NCBI GenBank assembly: GCA_009787675.1
Contig: WQSU01000078.1
Span: 2,967-9,373, forward strand
Length of the DNA: 6,407 nucleotides
Source of the DNA: Lentimicrobiaceae bacterium
GTDB taxonomy: Bacteria; Bacteroidota; Bacteroidia; Bacteroidales; WCHB1-69
Direction of reading: 5' to 3'
A program made the translations under genes and the position numbers. Positions 1 through 6,257 of the stretch are shown piece by piece. Each line of letters opens with the position of its first letter. Within the stretch, counting starts at the first letter, position 1. The notes under the pieces are model-generated. The model made no database searches. It was not told the DNA's origin and saw nothing but the letters and a program-made list of their open reading frames with translations.

Positions 1-1
1 A

Positions 2-1195
2 TTATTAGCCCCACCCATCTCACTTTCTTACTTTACTTTCAAATTTCAGGCAGTAGATTTTCTTATGCCCGTTCTGTTGGGTATCATCTTAATTAACAAG
101 TGGTATAAAAACTGGAGTATCCATTACACCAAACTGCTGTTGGCTATTATTCCCGTCATTTTAATTGCCATTTTTCTGAACCGGCAATCTACCGCTATAA
201 ACGATTATTTTGAGATCTATCGCATCATTACGTTTCTAATGGTTTTTATTTTTTTTAAAGAAACCTATAACCCCAAATGGTTTGGAGCAACGTGGGATAT
301 TCTTTTTGTAATCCTGTTAATTTTCAATCTGTTTCACTTTCATAATATAGCCCATTTTAATCAAGTGGTGATGCCTGTTTATTGTGGAGAAAATAACTGT
401 CATCTAACTCATTTTGGGCTAAATTCTTTGTTCCAACCCTCCACCAAAAGAATGCTGGGAACCTTGGCAAACCCCAACAACAATGCGATATTTTTTATCT
501 TGCTTTCAATTCGTTATCTTCCTAAAGTAAAGTGGAGTAAGAAAGAAATACTTTTTTTTGTTGCCGGTCTTCTTGCCGTTTTAGCCACGCAATCCAGAAC
601 AGGTTTTATTACATTTGGAATCGTTTTTTGTGCAAACTATTTTTTTTCACAAATTACATGGAAAAAAATAATCTTACAAATTGCAGGTGTTGTCTGTATT
701 GCATGGTTATTTTTAACTTTCAATTTTATAGGCGATATGACGAATAACAATAGTAATTATCTATTATCTTTAGCGCAAATCAATGTTTGGGAAACCTCAT
801 CGTGGCAGATCCGATTGCAGATTTGGCAGGAATTAACCCAACAGTTTTTTCAAAAACCGGTGTTTGGGCATGCGCCGCAGAAAAATTACTTCTATGCCCA
901 TCATCTCCATGCCGAGAACAGCTATATTCTTTGGGCATGGCAATATGGAATAATAGGACTTGCCGCATTTCTTGCCCTTTTTCTTGCGCCCCTAAAAGAA
1001 ATTATTCAGAAATTTCGCTCGTCAATGGAGGCAAAACAGTTTCTGTTGGTCATTATAACATTTTTAATTACAAGTATAACCAACTCTCCGCTCTCACATA
1101 CTACCTTATCTCTATTGTTTTTTATTTTTGCGGGAATTTTTTATGGTCAATATTATCATTTAGAAAATGCAGTTTTTCAACAAAATAACAAATAG
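2..1195 (+). CDS. O-antigen polymerase/ligase family membrane protein (Wzy-like), 5' end outside window
   Basis: Probably joins lipid-linked oligosaccharide units in the periplasm (Wzy), or ligates glycan as WaaL-type members of the same superfamily do. Residues are numbered from the ATG at base 65. The protein is polytopic and very hydrophobic. Family landmarks are GTLANPNNNAIFF (132-144), the helix ending in TQSRTG (175-180, R178), WQIRLQIW (247-254, R250), VFGHAP (266-271), and LHAENSYILWAWQYGIIGL (281-299) with H282, E284 and N285. These match the Wzy_C-type periplasmic loop and the helix after it. The frame stays open to base 2, and the 21 upstream codons continue a plausible membrane protein (QAVDFLMPVLLGIILI spans the ATG). 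I therefore treat base 65 as an internal Met and the gene as 5'-partial. It lies 10 nt before the flippase gene, which favours polymerase over ligase. Family certain; Wzy versus ligase is inferred from context. Confidence 0.85.
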   Translation, partial: LLAPPISLSYFTFKFQAVDFLMPVLLGIILINKWYKNWSIHYTKLLLAIIPVILIAIFLNRQSTAINDYFEIYRIITFLMVFIFFKETYNPKWFGATWDILFVILLIFNLFHFHNIAHFNQVVMPVYCGENNCHLTHFGLNSLFQPSTKRMLGTLANPNNNAIFFILLSIRYLPKVKWSKKEILFFVAGLLAVLATQSRTGFITFGIVFCANYFFSQITWKKIILQIAGVVCIAWLFLTFNFIGDMTNNNSNYLLSLAQINVWETSSWQIRLQIWQELTQQFFQKPVFGHAPQKNYFYAHHLHAENSYILWAWQYGIIGLAAFLALFLAPLKEIIQKFRSSMEAKQFLLVIITFLITSITNSPLSHTTLSLLFFIFAGIFYGQYYHLENAVFQQNNK

Positions 1196-1205
1196 GTTCT
1201 GAAAA

Positions 1206-2462
1206 GTGTCATTCATTACAAAATATCTAAAATCTGATTTCATCAAGCACATCTTTACGGTTTTCTCCGGAAATGTCATTGCACAAGCGATCCCTTTTCT
1301 GTGTGAGCCGATTCTTGCACGCATTTATACCCCTGATGATTTTGCCGTTTTAGCGCTCTATTTGTCTGTAGCCAATCTATTTTCTATCATTGCTACAGCA
1401 CGTTACGAACTGGCTATTATGCTTCCAAAAGAAGACAGAAAAGCGATGAACTTATTAGGTTTATCCCTTATTATTAGCTTAATTGTAAGTGTTTTATCAT
1501 TTTTAATTGTTTGGATTTTTAATACTAACATCTGTAAAATACTTCATAATGAGGATATTTCAAGCTATCTCTATTTAGTGCCACTCTCGGTACTGTCGGT
1601 TTCTTGGTATCAAGTATTTAACTATTGGAATTCAAGAAAAAAGAGGTTTCGTAATGTAGCTATTTCAAAATCTGTTGAGAGTATCACTTTAGTAACCAGT
1701 AATATTGCGCTCTCTTTCTTAAAATCATTGGGTTTGGTTCTTGGGCAAATTATCGGTTATTTTGCCGGAGTTGCCGTTGTGCTCTTTGCCTTTCTTCGAC
1801 GCGATAAAAGCCACTTAAAAACAATTTCATCCCCTGAAATGAAAGAGGTGGCTGTAACGTATCAAGATTTTCCGAAGGTGAACAGTGTCCATGCTTTTGG
1901 AGATGTACTAAAAAATAGCGGTGAAATATTTTTACTTTCCTATTATTATTTAAAAGAACAGGTGGGGCTTTATTCCCGTACTTTGCGTTTGCTTTCCGCC
2001 CCTGCCGCCATCATAGGTTCTGCCGTTGCACAGGTTTTTTACCAAAAAGCATCGGAAACCTATCATCAAACAAGAGATATAAGAAAGCTGGCGCTCAAAG
2101 TACTTATAGCTTTGGCTTGCATCAGTTTGCCGTTTTACGCCATCGTTTTCTTTTGGGGCGACGACCTGTTCGCGTGGTTTTTGGGTGAAAACTACCGTAT
2201 TGCCGGCATCTACGGAAAATACTTAGTCCCCTACCTTTTCTTTCGTTTTATTACTTCACCCATTTCACAAATTCCATTAATTGTAAACAGGCAAAAAAAA
2301 TTCTTGCTGCTCAGTTGGTCGGGACACATCCTCTATTTATTTGCCATCATATTAGGTGGTATCAAAAGTGATATATTATTGGGATTTACTTTTTTAAGTA
2401 TTTTCTCCTCCGCCTTCTATGTTGGGATTATTGTATGGCTACTTAAAATTTCAAAATCATGA
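1206..2462 (+). CDS. Wzx-type polysaccharide flippase (oligosaccharide translocase)
   Basis: A multi-pass inner-membrane protein of 418 residues, a normal length for the polysaccharide-biosynthesis flippases of the MATE-like/MVF superfamily. These move undecaprenyl-linked repeat units from cytoplasm to periplasm. The N-terminal signature is clear: SGNVIAQAIPFLCEPILARI (21-40), then YTPDDFAVLALYLSVANL (41-58) and ARYELAIMLPKEDRKAMNL (65-83). The central YQDFPKV (219-225) and GLYSRTLRLLSAPAAIIGSA (254-273), followed by VAQVFYQKASE, are also typical of this group. The start is GTG at 1206: an in-frame TGA lies at 1200-1202, and the next Met is residue 81, inside the conserved region. There is no Shine-Dalgarno sequence. 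It begins 10 nt after the polymerase stop and overlaps the next gene by 4 nt (ATGA), so it is co-transcribed and probably translationally coupled. The transported glycan cannot be deduced. Confidence 0.92.
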   Translation: MSFITKYLKSDFIKHIFTVFSGNVIAQAIPFLCEPILARIYTPDDFAVLALYLSVANLFSIIATARYELAIMLPKEDRKAMNLLGLSLIISLIVSVLSFLIVWIFNTNICKILHNEDISSYLYLVPLSVLSVSWYQVFNYWNSRKKRFRNVAISKSVESITLVTSNIALSFLKSLGLVLGQIIGYFAGVAVVLFAFLRRDKSHLKTISSPEMKEVAVTYQDFPKVNSVHAFGDVLKNSGEIFLLSYYYLKEQVGLYSRTLRLLSAPAAIIGSAVAQVFYQKASETYHQTRDIRKLALKVLIALACISLPFYAIVFFWGDDLFAWFLGENYRIAGIYGKYLVPYLFFRFITSPISQIPLIVNRQKKFLLLSWSGHILYLFAIILGGIKSDILLGFTFLSIFSSAFYVGIIVWLLKISKS

Positions 2463-3508
2463 AAAAACTGCTTCTCATTGGATCAAATTCAATTCATACA
2501 TACAACTATTTTCACTTGGTTGAAGATTACTTTGATGAAATATCGCTGATAACCGTAAGAGAAAACGATTTTGAAGCCGACAAGTTAAAAAGCAAATACG
2601 CCGTATATTCTTCCTTAAAAAATCCTTTGAATTATTTTAGAGCAATCAAAAAATATCAAACTATTTTAGAAAAAGAGCGACCGGATATTATTCATATACA
2701 ACAAATTTCAACTTACGGTTTGTTGTTGATTAAAGCGTTAAGAAAATCAAAGTTATCTATTCCTGTGGTAGCTACTGCTTGGGGCAGCGATGTGTTGTTA
2801 GTTCCCAAGAAAGGATGTCTGTATAAAAAAATGGTGCAATATATTCTGAATCAAAGTGATGCTTTTACAGCTGACGGACAGGTTTTAGTTAGTGAAATGC
2901 AAAAATTAGCATCCAAAAAAATTGAGGTTGCTATTGCCAATTTTGGCATTAATGTGGAAGAGTTACCCCTTCAAAAAGAAAACATGATCTATTCCAACAG
3001 ACTGCACAAACCGTTGTACAGGGTGGATAAGATTATTATGGCTTTTTCAAAGTTTTTGCAACAAAACCCTGATTGGAGATTGGTGGTTGCTGCTACGGGT
3101 ACAGAAACGGAAAAGCTAAAACAGTTATGTACAACGCTCAACATGGAGTCGAACGTTGAATTTACAGGTTGGGTGGACGCCAAAGCCAACTCCGAAAACT
3201 ACGCCAAAGCCAAAATCTGGGTTTCTATTCCCGAAAGCGATGCCGCTTCAATTAGCTTATTGGAAGCAATGTATTTAGGTTGTATCCCCATCATCAGCAA
3301 CTTGCCTACAAAAAAAGAATGGATTCAAGACGAGGTAAATGGAATACTTGTTGATAATGTTGATACTGATTTTATTTCGCAAGCATTGTCTTTAAACGCT
3401 GATGCAGTTTCAGCAATAAACAGAGAAATTATTGTACAAAAAGGCACCAAAGAGGTGAACAGTAAAAAATTTATTGAGGTTTATCAAAAAATATTAGATA
3501 AAAGATGA
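2459..3508 (+). CDS. GT-B glycosyltransferase (GT4-like, glycosyltransferase group 1)
   Basis: A cytosolic or membrane-associated sugar transferase of 349 residues, a usual length for GT4-type enzymes, which use nucleotide-sugar donors with retention of configuration. The N-terminal acceptor domain opens MKKLLLIGSN and contains RPDIIHIQQ (74-82) and VVATAWGSDVLL (103-114). The C-terminal donor domain holds SNRLHKPLYRVDKIIMAFSK (179-198), NVEFTGWV (232-239) and SDAASISLLEAM (260-271), followed by IPIISNLPTKKEWI and NGILV. In the usual E-x7-E donor motif the first acid is Asp261 and the second is Glu269; the SD-x-x-S-x-SLLEAM form is one I recall from a known subgroup, so I read it as active. 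Start and stop are fixed by 4-nt ATGA overlaps with the flippase and the next transferase. It likely adds one sugar of the repeat unit; donor and linkage are unknown. Confidence 0.9.
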   Translation: MKKLLLIGSNSIHTYNYFHLVEDYFDEISLITVRENDFEADKLKSKYAVYSSLKNPLNYFRAIKKYQTILEKERPDIIHIQQISTYGLLLIKALRKSKLSIPVVATAWGSDVLLVPKKGCLYKKMVQYILNQSDAFTADGQVLVSEMQKLASKKIEVAIANFGINVEELPLQKENMIYSNRLHKPLYRVDKIIMAFSKFLQQNPDWRLVVAATGTETEKLKQLCTTLNMESNVEFTGWVDAKANSENYAKAKIWVSIPESDAASISLLEAMYLGCIPIISNLPTKKEWIQDEVNGILVDNVDTDFISQALSLNADAVSAINREIIVQKGTKEVNSKKFIEVYQKILDKR

Positions 3509-4575
3509 AAGTATATCACATTTCAACAGTACATCCCAGATACGACGGGCGCATTAAAAAAGAGTGCGTATCGCTTTTGAAAGCAGGGTTCAACGTCAGT
3601 TTCGTTGTTGCAGACGGGAAAAGAGATGAATGGTATGCCGGAGTGAAAATAATTGATGCAGGATTTCCGGGAAAAGGACGAAGAAAGAGATTCTTGAAGG
3701 GAACAAAATTGGTACGCAAAGTTATTGAAAGAGATAAACCTGATGTCTTGCATTTTCACGATCCTGAGTTGTTGTTTTTAGCCCGCAGAATGGCAAAAAA
3801 ATATACTGTAATTTATGATGCCCATGAAGATTTGCCCAAACAAATCATGTCGAAACCTTATATAAGACCCGTTTTTAGGAAGATCATTGCTTTTATGGCA
3901 GGCTGGGTGGAGAAAAGAACGGCAAAAAAAATCTATGGCGCTATTTCGGTAGTAGATGAGATTGTGGAACGCTACCAAAAACAGCAACCCAATACCATTT
4001 TGTTAGCTAATTATCCTGCTATTAATCTCGAAGAAAAGATCTCATTTGAATTAAAGACCGGCGCTATTGTTTATGCGGGCAGCGTTGCAAAAATTAGAGG
4101 TGCTGCTGAAATGGTAACAGCGGCACAACAGATACAAATACCGATTCACATTTACGGAAAAGTAGAGAAAGAATGCGAGTTATTAAGCAACACGTTTGCT
4201 AAATTCTACGGACAAATTATGCAGGAAGAACTGTTCAATATTTTAAAAAACGCTTCTATCGGCTTGATTATCCTGCACCCAGTTCCCAACTATATCAATA
4301 GTTCTCCCAATAAACTGTTTGAGTATATGGCGTATGGCATGGCAGTAATTGCATCCGATTTTCCGGTTTGGCAAAACATTATTGATACTTATAAATGTGG
4401 TATTTGTGTGAATCCTTTAGATATTAACGAGATAGCAAACGCTATTTTATACTTAAAAAACAACCCTGAAACAGCTATTGAGATGGGCAAAAACGGACGC
4501 AAAGCGGTAATTGAACATTTTAACTGGGAGATAGAAAGCCGGAAGTTAGTTGCTTTTTATCGGGGGGGTGAATGA
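3505..4575 (+). CDS. GT-B glycosyltransferase (GT4-like), second of the operon
   Basis: A 356-residue GT-B glycosyltransferase, distinct from its neighbour. It has the N-terminal pattern of one recognisable subgroup: HISTVHPRYDGRIKKE (5-20), LHFHDPELL (82-90) and IYDAHEDLPKQI (103-114). The donor domain contains IVYAGSV (188-194) and SSPNKLFEYMAYGMAVIASD (266-285), with Glu273 as the nucleotide-sugar-binding acid. The partner position eight residues earlier is Asn265, as expected in 'SPNKLFEYMA' enzymes. The C-terminal helix with FNWEIESRKLVAFY closes the fold. It starts inside the previous stop (ATGA, 4-nt overlap). The last codons (FYRGGE) are read through a run of seven G (4562-4568), so one-base slippage would change the tail and stop. 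It probably transfers a sugar onto the lipid-linked repeat unit assembled by this operon. Specificity cannot be stated. Confidence 0.9.
   Translation: MKVYHISTVHPRYDGRIKKECVSLLKAGFNVSFVVADGKRDEWYAGVKIIDAGFPGKGRRKRFLKGTKLVRKVIERDKPDVLHFHDPELLFLARRMAKKYTVIYDAHEDLPKQIMSKPYIRPVFRKIIAFMAGWVEKRTAKKIYGAISVVDEIVERYQKQQPNTILLANYPAINLEEKISFELKTGAIVYAGSVAKIRGAAEMVTAAQQIQIPIHIYGKVEKECELLSNTFAKFYGQIMQEELFNILKNASIGLIILHPVPNYINSSPNKLFEYMAYGMAVIASDFPVWQNIIDTYKCGICVNPLDINEIANAILYLKNNPETAIEMGKNGRKAVIEHFNWEIESRKLVAFYRGGE
4562..4568 (+). repeat. G7 homopolymer at the 3' end of the second glycosyltransferase gene
   Basis: Seven consecutive G residues encode part of Arg-Gly-Gly five codons before the stop. Loss of one G would replace the C-terminal GGE with a short unrelated tail and move the stop to about base 4610. 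Gain of one would end the protein at once. The conserved fold is already complete here, so the effect on the enzyme would be small, but the stop/start overlap with the next frame would be lost. Confidence 0.6.
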
Positions 4576-4622
4576 GAATAGTGTACTCTCCAGGCTTTGG
4601 ATTGTTAATTGATTCAAGGTAA
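4572..4622 (+). pseudogene. Possible remnant start of a further operon gene (16 codons)
   Basis: The stop of the second transferase overlaps an ATG in the same ATGA arrangement used at the two preceding junctions. From that ATG the frame reads MRIVYSPGFGLLIDSR and then meets TAA at 4620-4622. An 'MRI-V-Y' beta-strand start is common in glycosyltransferases and other Rossmann-like enzymes. The simplest reading is the 5' stub of a fourth coupled gene whose body was lost or replaced. Downstream frames do not resume anything I recognise. Chance is possible, because ATGA arises whenever a TGA stop follows an A and the peptide is short. Confidence 0.35.
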
Positions 4623-4766
4623 CTCACGAGGAAAATTGAATGTTGTAAAAGAATTTTACCTAACCTTTAAGAAATTTGAACATGAAACATTGAAAATGGA
4701 TGCTTTAGTACAACTTTACAAAATTGATACTTGCTATAGTAGTGGTGCAGACAGGCGGAATTATGT

Positions 4767-4781
4767 AAGGGCTTTTCCCTT
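4767..4781 (+). terminator. Weak hairpin, possible terminator of the glycan operon
   Basis: AAGGG and CCCTT form a 5-bp stem around a CTTTT loop, followed by only two more T. It lies about 190 nt after the last intact operon gene. Stem and T-run are both short, so termination here is doubtful. Confidence 0.2.
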
Positions 4782-4815
4782 TTATGGCGTAAAGCATGTC
4801 TATCCTCTTGTTCCG

Positions 4816-4836
4816 ATTCCTCCCTTCGGTCGGAAT
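4816..4836. repeat. REP-like palindrome (ATTCC...GGAAT)
   Basis: ATTCC (4816-4820) pairs with GGAAT (4832-4836). An inner CC/GG pair encloses a TTC loop after a two-base mismatch. The surrounding CCGATTCC and TCGGAATGA have the form of the 'GATTCCTCC...GGAATGA' intergenic repeats I recall from Bacteroidota and other genomes. Only one copy lies in this window, so its repetitive nature is recalled and not shown here. Confidence 0.45.
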
Positions 4837-4893
4837 GATGCGCGGGCTCAGACAAAAGTGCAGAAACAGTGGATGCATAGAGGATCACAGAGG

Positions 4894-4924
4894 CTTGTGC
4901 AACTTACAATTTCTACTATATTTG
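4894..4924 (+). promoter_or_regulatory. Bacteroidota-type promoter of the permease gene
   Basis: CTTG (4894-4897) matches three of four bases of the -33 element TTTG. A spacer of exactly 19 nt leads to TATATTTG (4917-4924), a full match to the -7 element TAnnTTTG. Transcription would start near 4930, giving a leader of about 35 nt before the GTG at 4967. This excludes the upstream ATG at 4796 as the start on this transcript. Confidence 0.7.
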
Positions 4925-4932
4925 CATGCAAA
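4921..4932. promoter_or_regulatory. Perfect 12-bp palindrome over the permease transcription start
   Basis: TTTGCATGCAAA is its own reverse complement. It covers the last four bases of the -7 element and the predicted transcription start, where a bound dimeric repressor would block RNA polymerase. Half of the palindrome is imposed by the promoter consensus, so chance is a real alternative. Confidence 0.3.
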
Positions 4933-4966
4933 GAAAAAACTTATTTTTGCCGTCAAAATAAAAAAA

Positions 4967-6043
4967 GTGGCGCGCTATATCTTGAAACGGTTAGGTTACG
5001 GATTGTTGGTAATGTTTGGAGTTATCACGCTGGTGTTCTTTTTGTTCACGGTGCTGCCTTCAGATCCGGCACGTATGATGCTGGGGCAACGCACTGACCT
5101 TGCCACGGAAAACGCCATTCGCAAAGAGTTAGGGCTGGAGCTTCCCGTTGGCATTCAATATTTGGGATATTTAAACGATTTGTCGCCGGTGGCGTGGTAT
5201 AAAACCCAAGACACAGAATCATTTTTTTACTTGAATCCAAGTAACTACCAATACATTAAGCTCTTATCTTTTTCAAATTCGTCGTTGGTTTTAAAAAAAC
5301 CCTATTTGCGTCGCTCCTTTCAAAGCAAACGCTTAGTGGCAGAGATGATTTCGGAAGCATTTCCCAAAACAGCACTGCTGGCTTTTGTGGCTATTTTTCT
5401 GGCACTTTTAGTCGGTATTTTTATTGGAGTGCTGTGCGCCGTTTACAAAGGCACGTGGTTCGACAAAATGGCGTTGTTTTTCTCCGTGCTGGGCATGTCG
5501 GTGCCCTCTTTCTTTGCCGCCATACTTTTTGCGTGGTTGTTTGCCTTTGTACTCGCCGATGTTACTCACCTCAACCTCATTGGTAGCCTCTATGCTGTGG
5601 ACGATTACGGCGCCTGCGTCTTTTTAGAATTGAAAAACTTAATATTACCAGCCATTACATTGGGAATTAGACCGTTGGCAGTAGTTATTGAACTTACCAA
5701 AAACTCTGTATTGGATGTCCTTTCGCAAGACTTCATCCGAACCGCACGCGCCAAAGGGGTTCCTTACCGAACCATTTTGATTAAACATGTTTTAAAAAAT
5801 GCTCTTAACCCTGTGGTTACAGCCATCTCAGGATGGTTAGCTTCCCTATTGGCAGGCGCCGTATTCGTAGAATATATTTTCGACTGGAAGGGGATTGGCG
5901 TTCTCATGGTTGATGGCTTGGAAAAATACGACTTCCCCGTAGTCATGGGCACATTACTATACATCTCTATCATATTGGTTATCATCAATATTTTGTGTGA
6001 CATCGTTTACGGGTGGTTAGATCCGCGCGTGAAATTGGGATAA
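4967..6043 (+). CDS. ABC transporter permease, DppB/OppB family
   Basis: An inner-membrane permease subunit of a peptide/nickel-type ABC importer, 358 residues from the chosen GTG. It opens with the family pattern MARYILKRLGYGLLVMFGVI and the first helix, then LPSDPARMMLGQR (30-42), where Ser replaces the usual Gly of GDP. The BPD transmembrane domain runs from about 135 to 345. The EAA-type loop that contacts the ATPase is FIRTARAKGVPYRTILIKH (256-274), followed by VLKNALNPV (275-283); EYIFDWKGIG (302-311) and the terminal LDPRVKL (351-357) are also typical. About 40 extra residues (71-111) sit between helix 1 and the LRRSFQSKR segment that corresponds to the usual GDLG-xS region. The frame continues upstream to ATG 4796, but that part is not permease-like and precedes the promoter. 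There is no Shine-Dalgarno. No partner permease, ATPase or binding protein lies beside it. Substrate unknown. Confidence 0.9.
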   Translation: MARYILKRLGYGLLVMFGVITLVFFLFTVLPSDPARMMLGQRTDLATENAIRKELGLELPVGIQYLGYLNDLSPVAWYKTQDTESFFYLNPSNYQYIKLLSFSNSSLVLKKPYLRRSFQSKRLVAEMISEAFPKTALLAFVAIFLALLVGIFIGVLCAVYKGTWFDKMALFFSVLGMSVPSFFAAILFAWLFAFVLADVTHLNLIGSLYAVDDYGACVFLELKNLILPAITLGIRPLAVVIELTKNSVLDVLSQDFIRTARAKGVPYRTILIKHVLKNALNPVVTAISGWLASLLAGAVFVEYIFDWKGIGVLMVDGLEKYDFPVVMGTLLYISIILVIINILCDIVYGWLDPRVKLG

Positions 6044-6059
6044 GATTTCTAATTGTAGT

Positions 6060-6071
6060 TGGCTTCAGCCA
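6060..6071. repeat. Short hairpin TGGC-TTCA-GCCA
   Basis: A 4-bp GC-rich stem with a TTCA loop lies 16 nt after the permease stop. It resembles the short 'TTGGCTTCAGCCAA' motifs I recall between genes in Bacteroidota. It has no T-run, so it is unlikely to be a terminator. The repeat identity is from memory. Confidence 0.3.
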
Positions 6072-6125
6072 TCAGCTCAAAAATCAAAAAAATCCTTCCA
6101 AATTTTTTACAGTGATATATTACAA

Positions 6126-6145
6126 AAAATGCAAAACTGCATTTT
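6126..6145 (+). terminator. Possible bidirectional terminator after the permease gene
   Basis: AAAATGCA (6126-6133) and TGCATTTT (6138-6145) form a perfect 8-bp stem with an AAAC loop, followed by CTT. The A-tract/stem/T-tract order fits an intrinsic terminator readable in either direction. Only four stem pairs are G-C or lie in the TGCA core, so strength would be low. It is the best candidate in the 214-nt gap. Confidence 0.4.
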
Positions 6146-6173
6146 CTTGATATTAAACTGTACTTTTTTTAAC

Positions 6174-6187
6174 AAAATGTACATTTT
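6174..6187. promoter_or_regulatory. Perfect 14-bp palindrome upstream of the last promoter
   Basis: AAAATGTACATTTT is its own reverse complement and ends seven bases before the -33 region of the promoter at 6194-6224. The place suits an activator or repressor dimer site. Its A/T-rich flanks make a chance palindrome fairly likely. Confidence 0.3.
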
Positions 6188-6193
6188 TAACTT

Positions 6194-6224
6194 TCTGATT
6201 GTAAGTATAATAGTTGTATATTTG
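6194..6224 (+). promoter_or_regulatory. Bacteroidota-type promoter for the gene at the right edge
   Basis: TCTG (6194-6197) matches three of four bases of the -33 TTTG element, and a 19-nt spacer leads to TATATTTG (6217-6224), a full -7 match. Transcription would start near 6230, leaving a leader of about 28 nt to the ATG at 6258. The layout is the same as at 4894-4924. Confidence 0.6.
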
Positions 6225-6257
6225 GGGCAGCCAAAATAATATTAAATAATTCACTAC

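Larger units (their letters stand above)
4576..4893. other. Gene-free region with a GC step at about 4740
   Basis: This stretch separates the glycan operon from the permease promoter and has no credible gene. By hand count 4621-4740 is about 28% GC, while 4741-4900 is about 50% GC, richer than the sequence on either side of it. The GC-rich half contains a palindrome (4816-4836) and a short AGAGG-ATCAC-AGAGG duplication near 4878-4892, both reminiscent of dispersed intergenic repeats. A frame is open across it on each strand, but the + frame starts at a TTG, overlaps the permease out of frame and has no recognisable motif. No strong terminator for the operon was found. Confidence 0.6.

Noticed and set aside
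787..1188. Open + frame of 133 codons inside the polymerase gene
   Set aside because: It is an out-of-frame shadow; the polymerase frame over the same bases carries the conserved HAENSY and GIIGL motifs.
2459..3508. Possible loss of catalytic function in the first glycosyltransferase because Asp261 replaces the first Glu of E-x7-E
   Set aside because: The surrounding SD-x-x-S-x-SLLEAM pattern is one I recall from an intact subgroup, so this looks like a variant and not damage.
4667..4888. Open - frame of about 73 codons in the gap
   Set aside because: Its translation is rich in His, Arg and Ser with no domain pattern, and it reads the complement of the palindromic block. No promoter was seen for it.
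4609..5097. Open + frame of about 162 codons across the gap and into the permease
   Set aside because: It starts at a TTG, crosses the GC-rich repeat block and the permease promoter, overlaps the permease out of frame and shows no recognisable motif.
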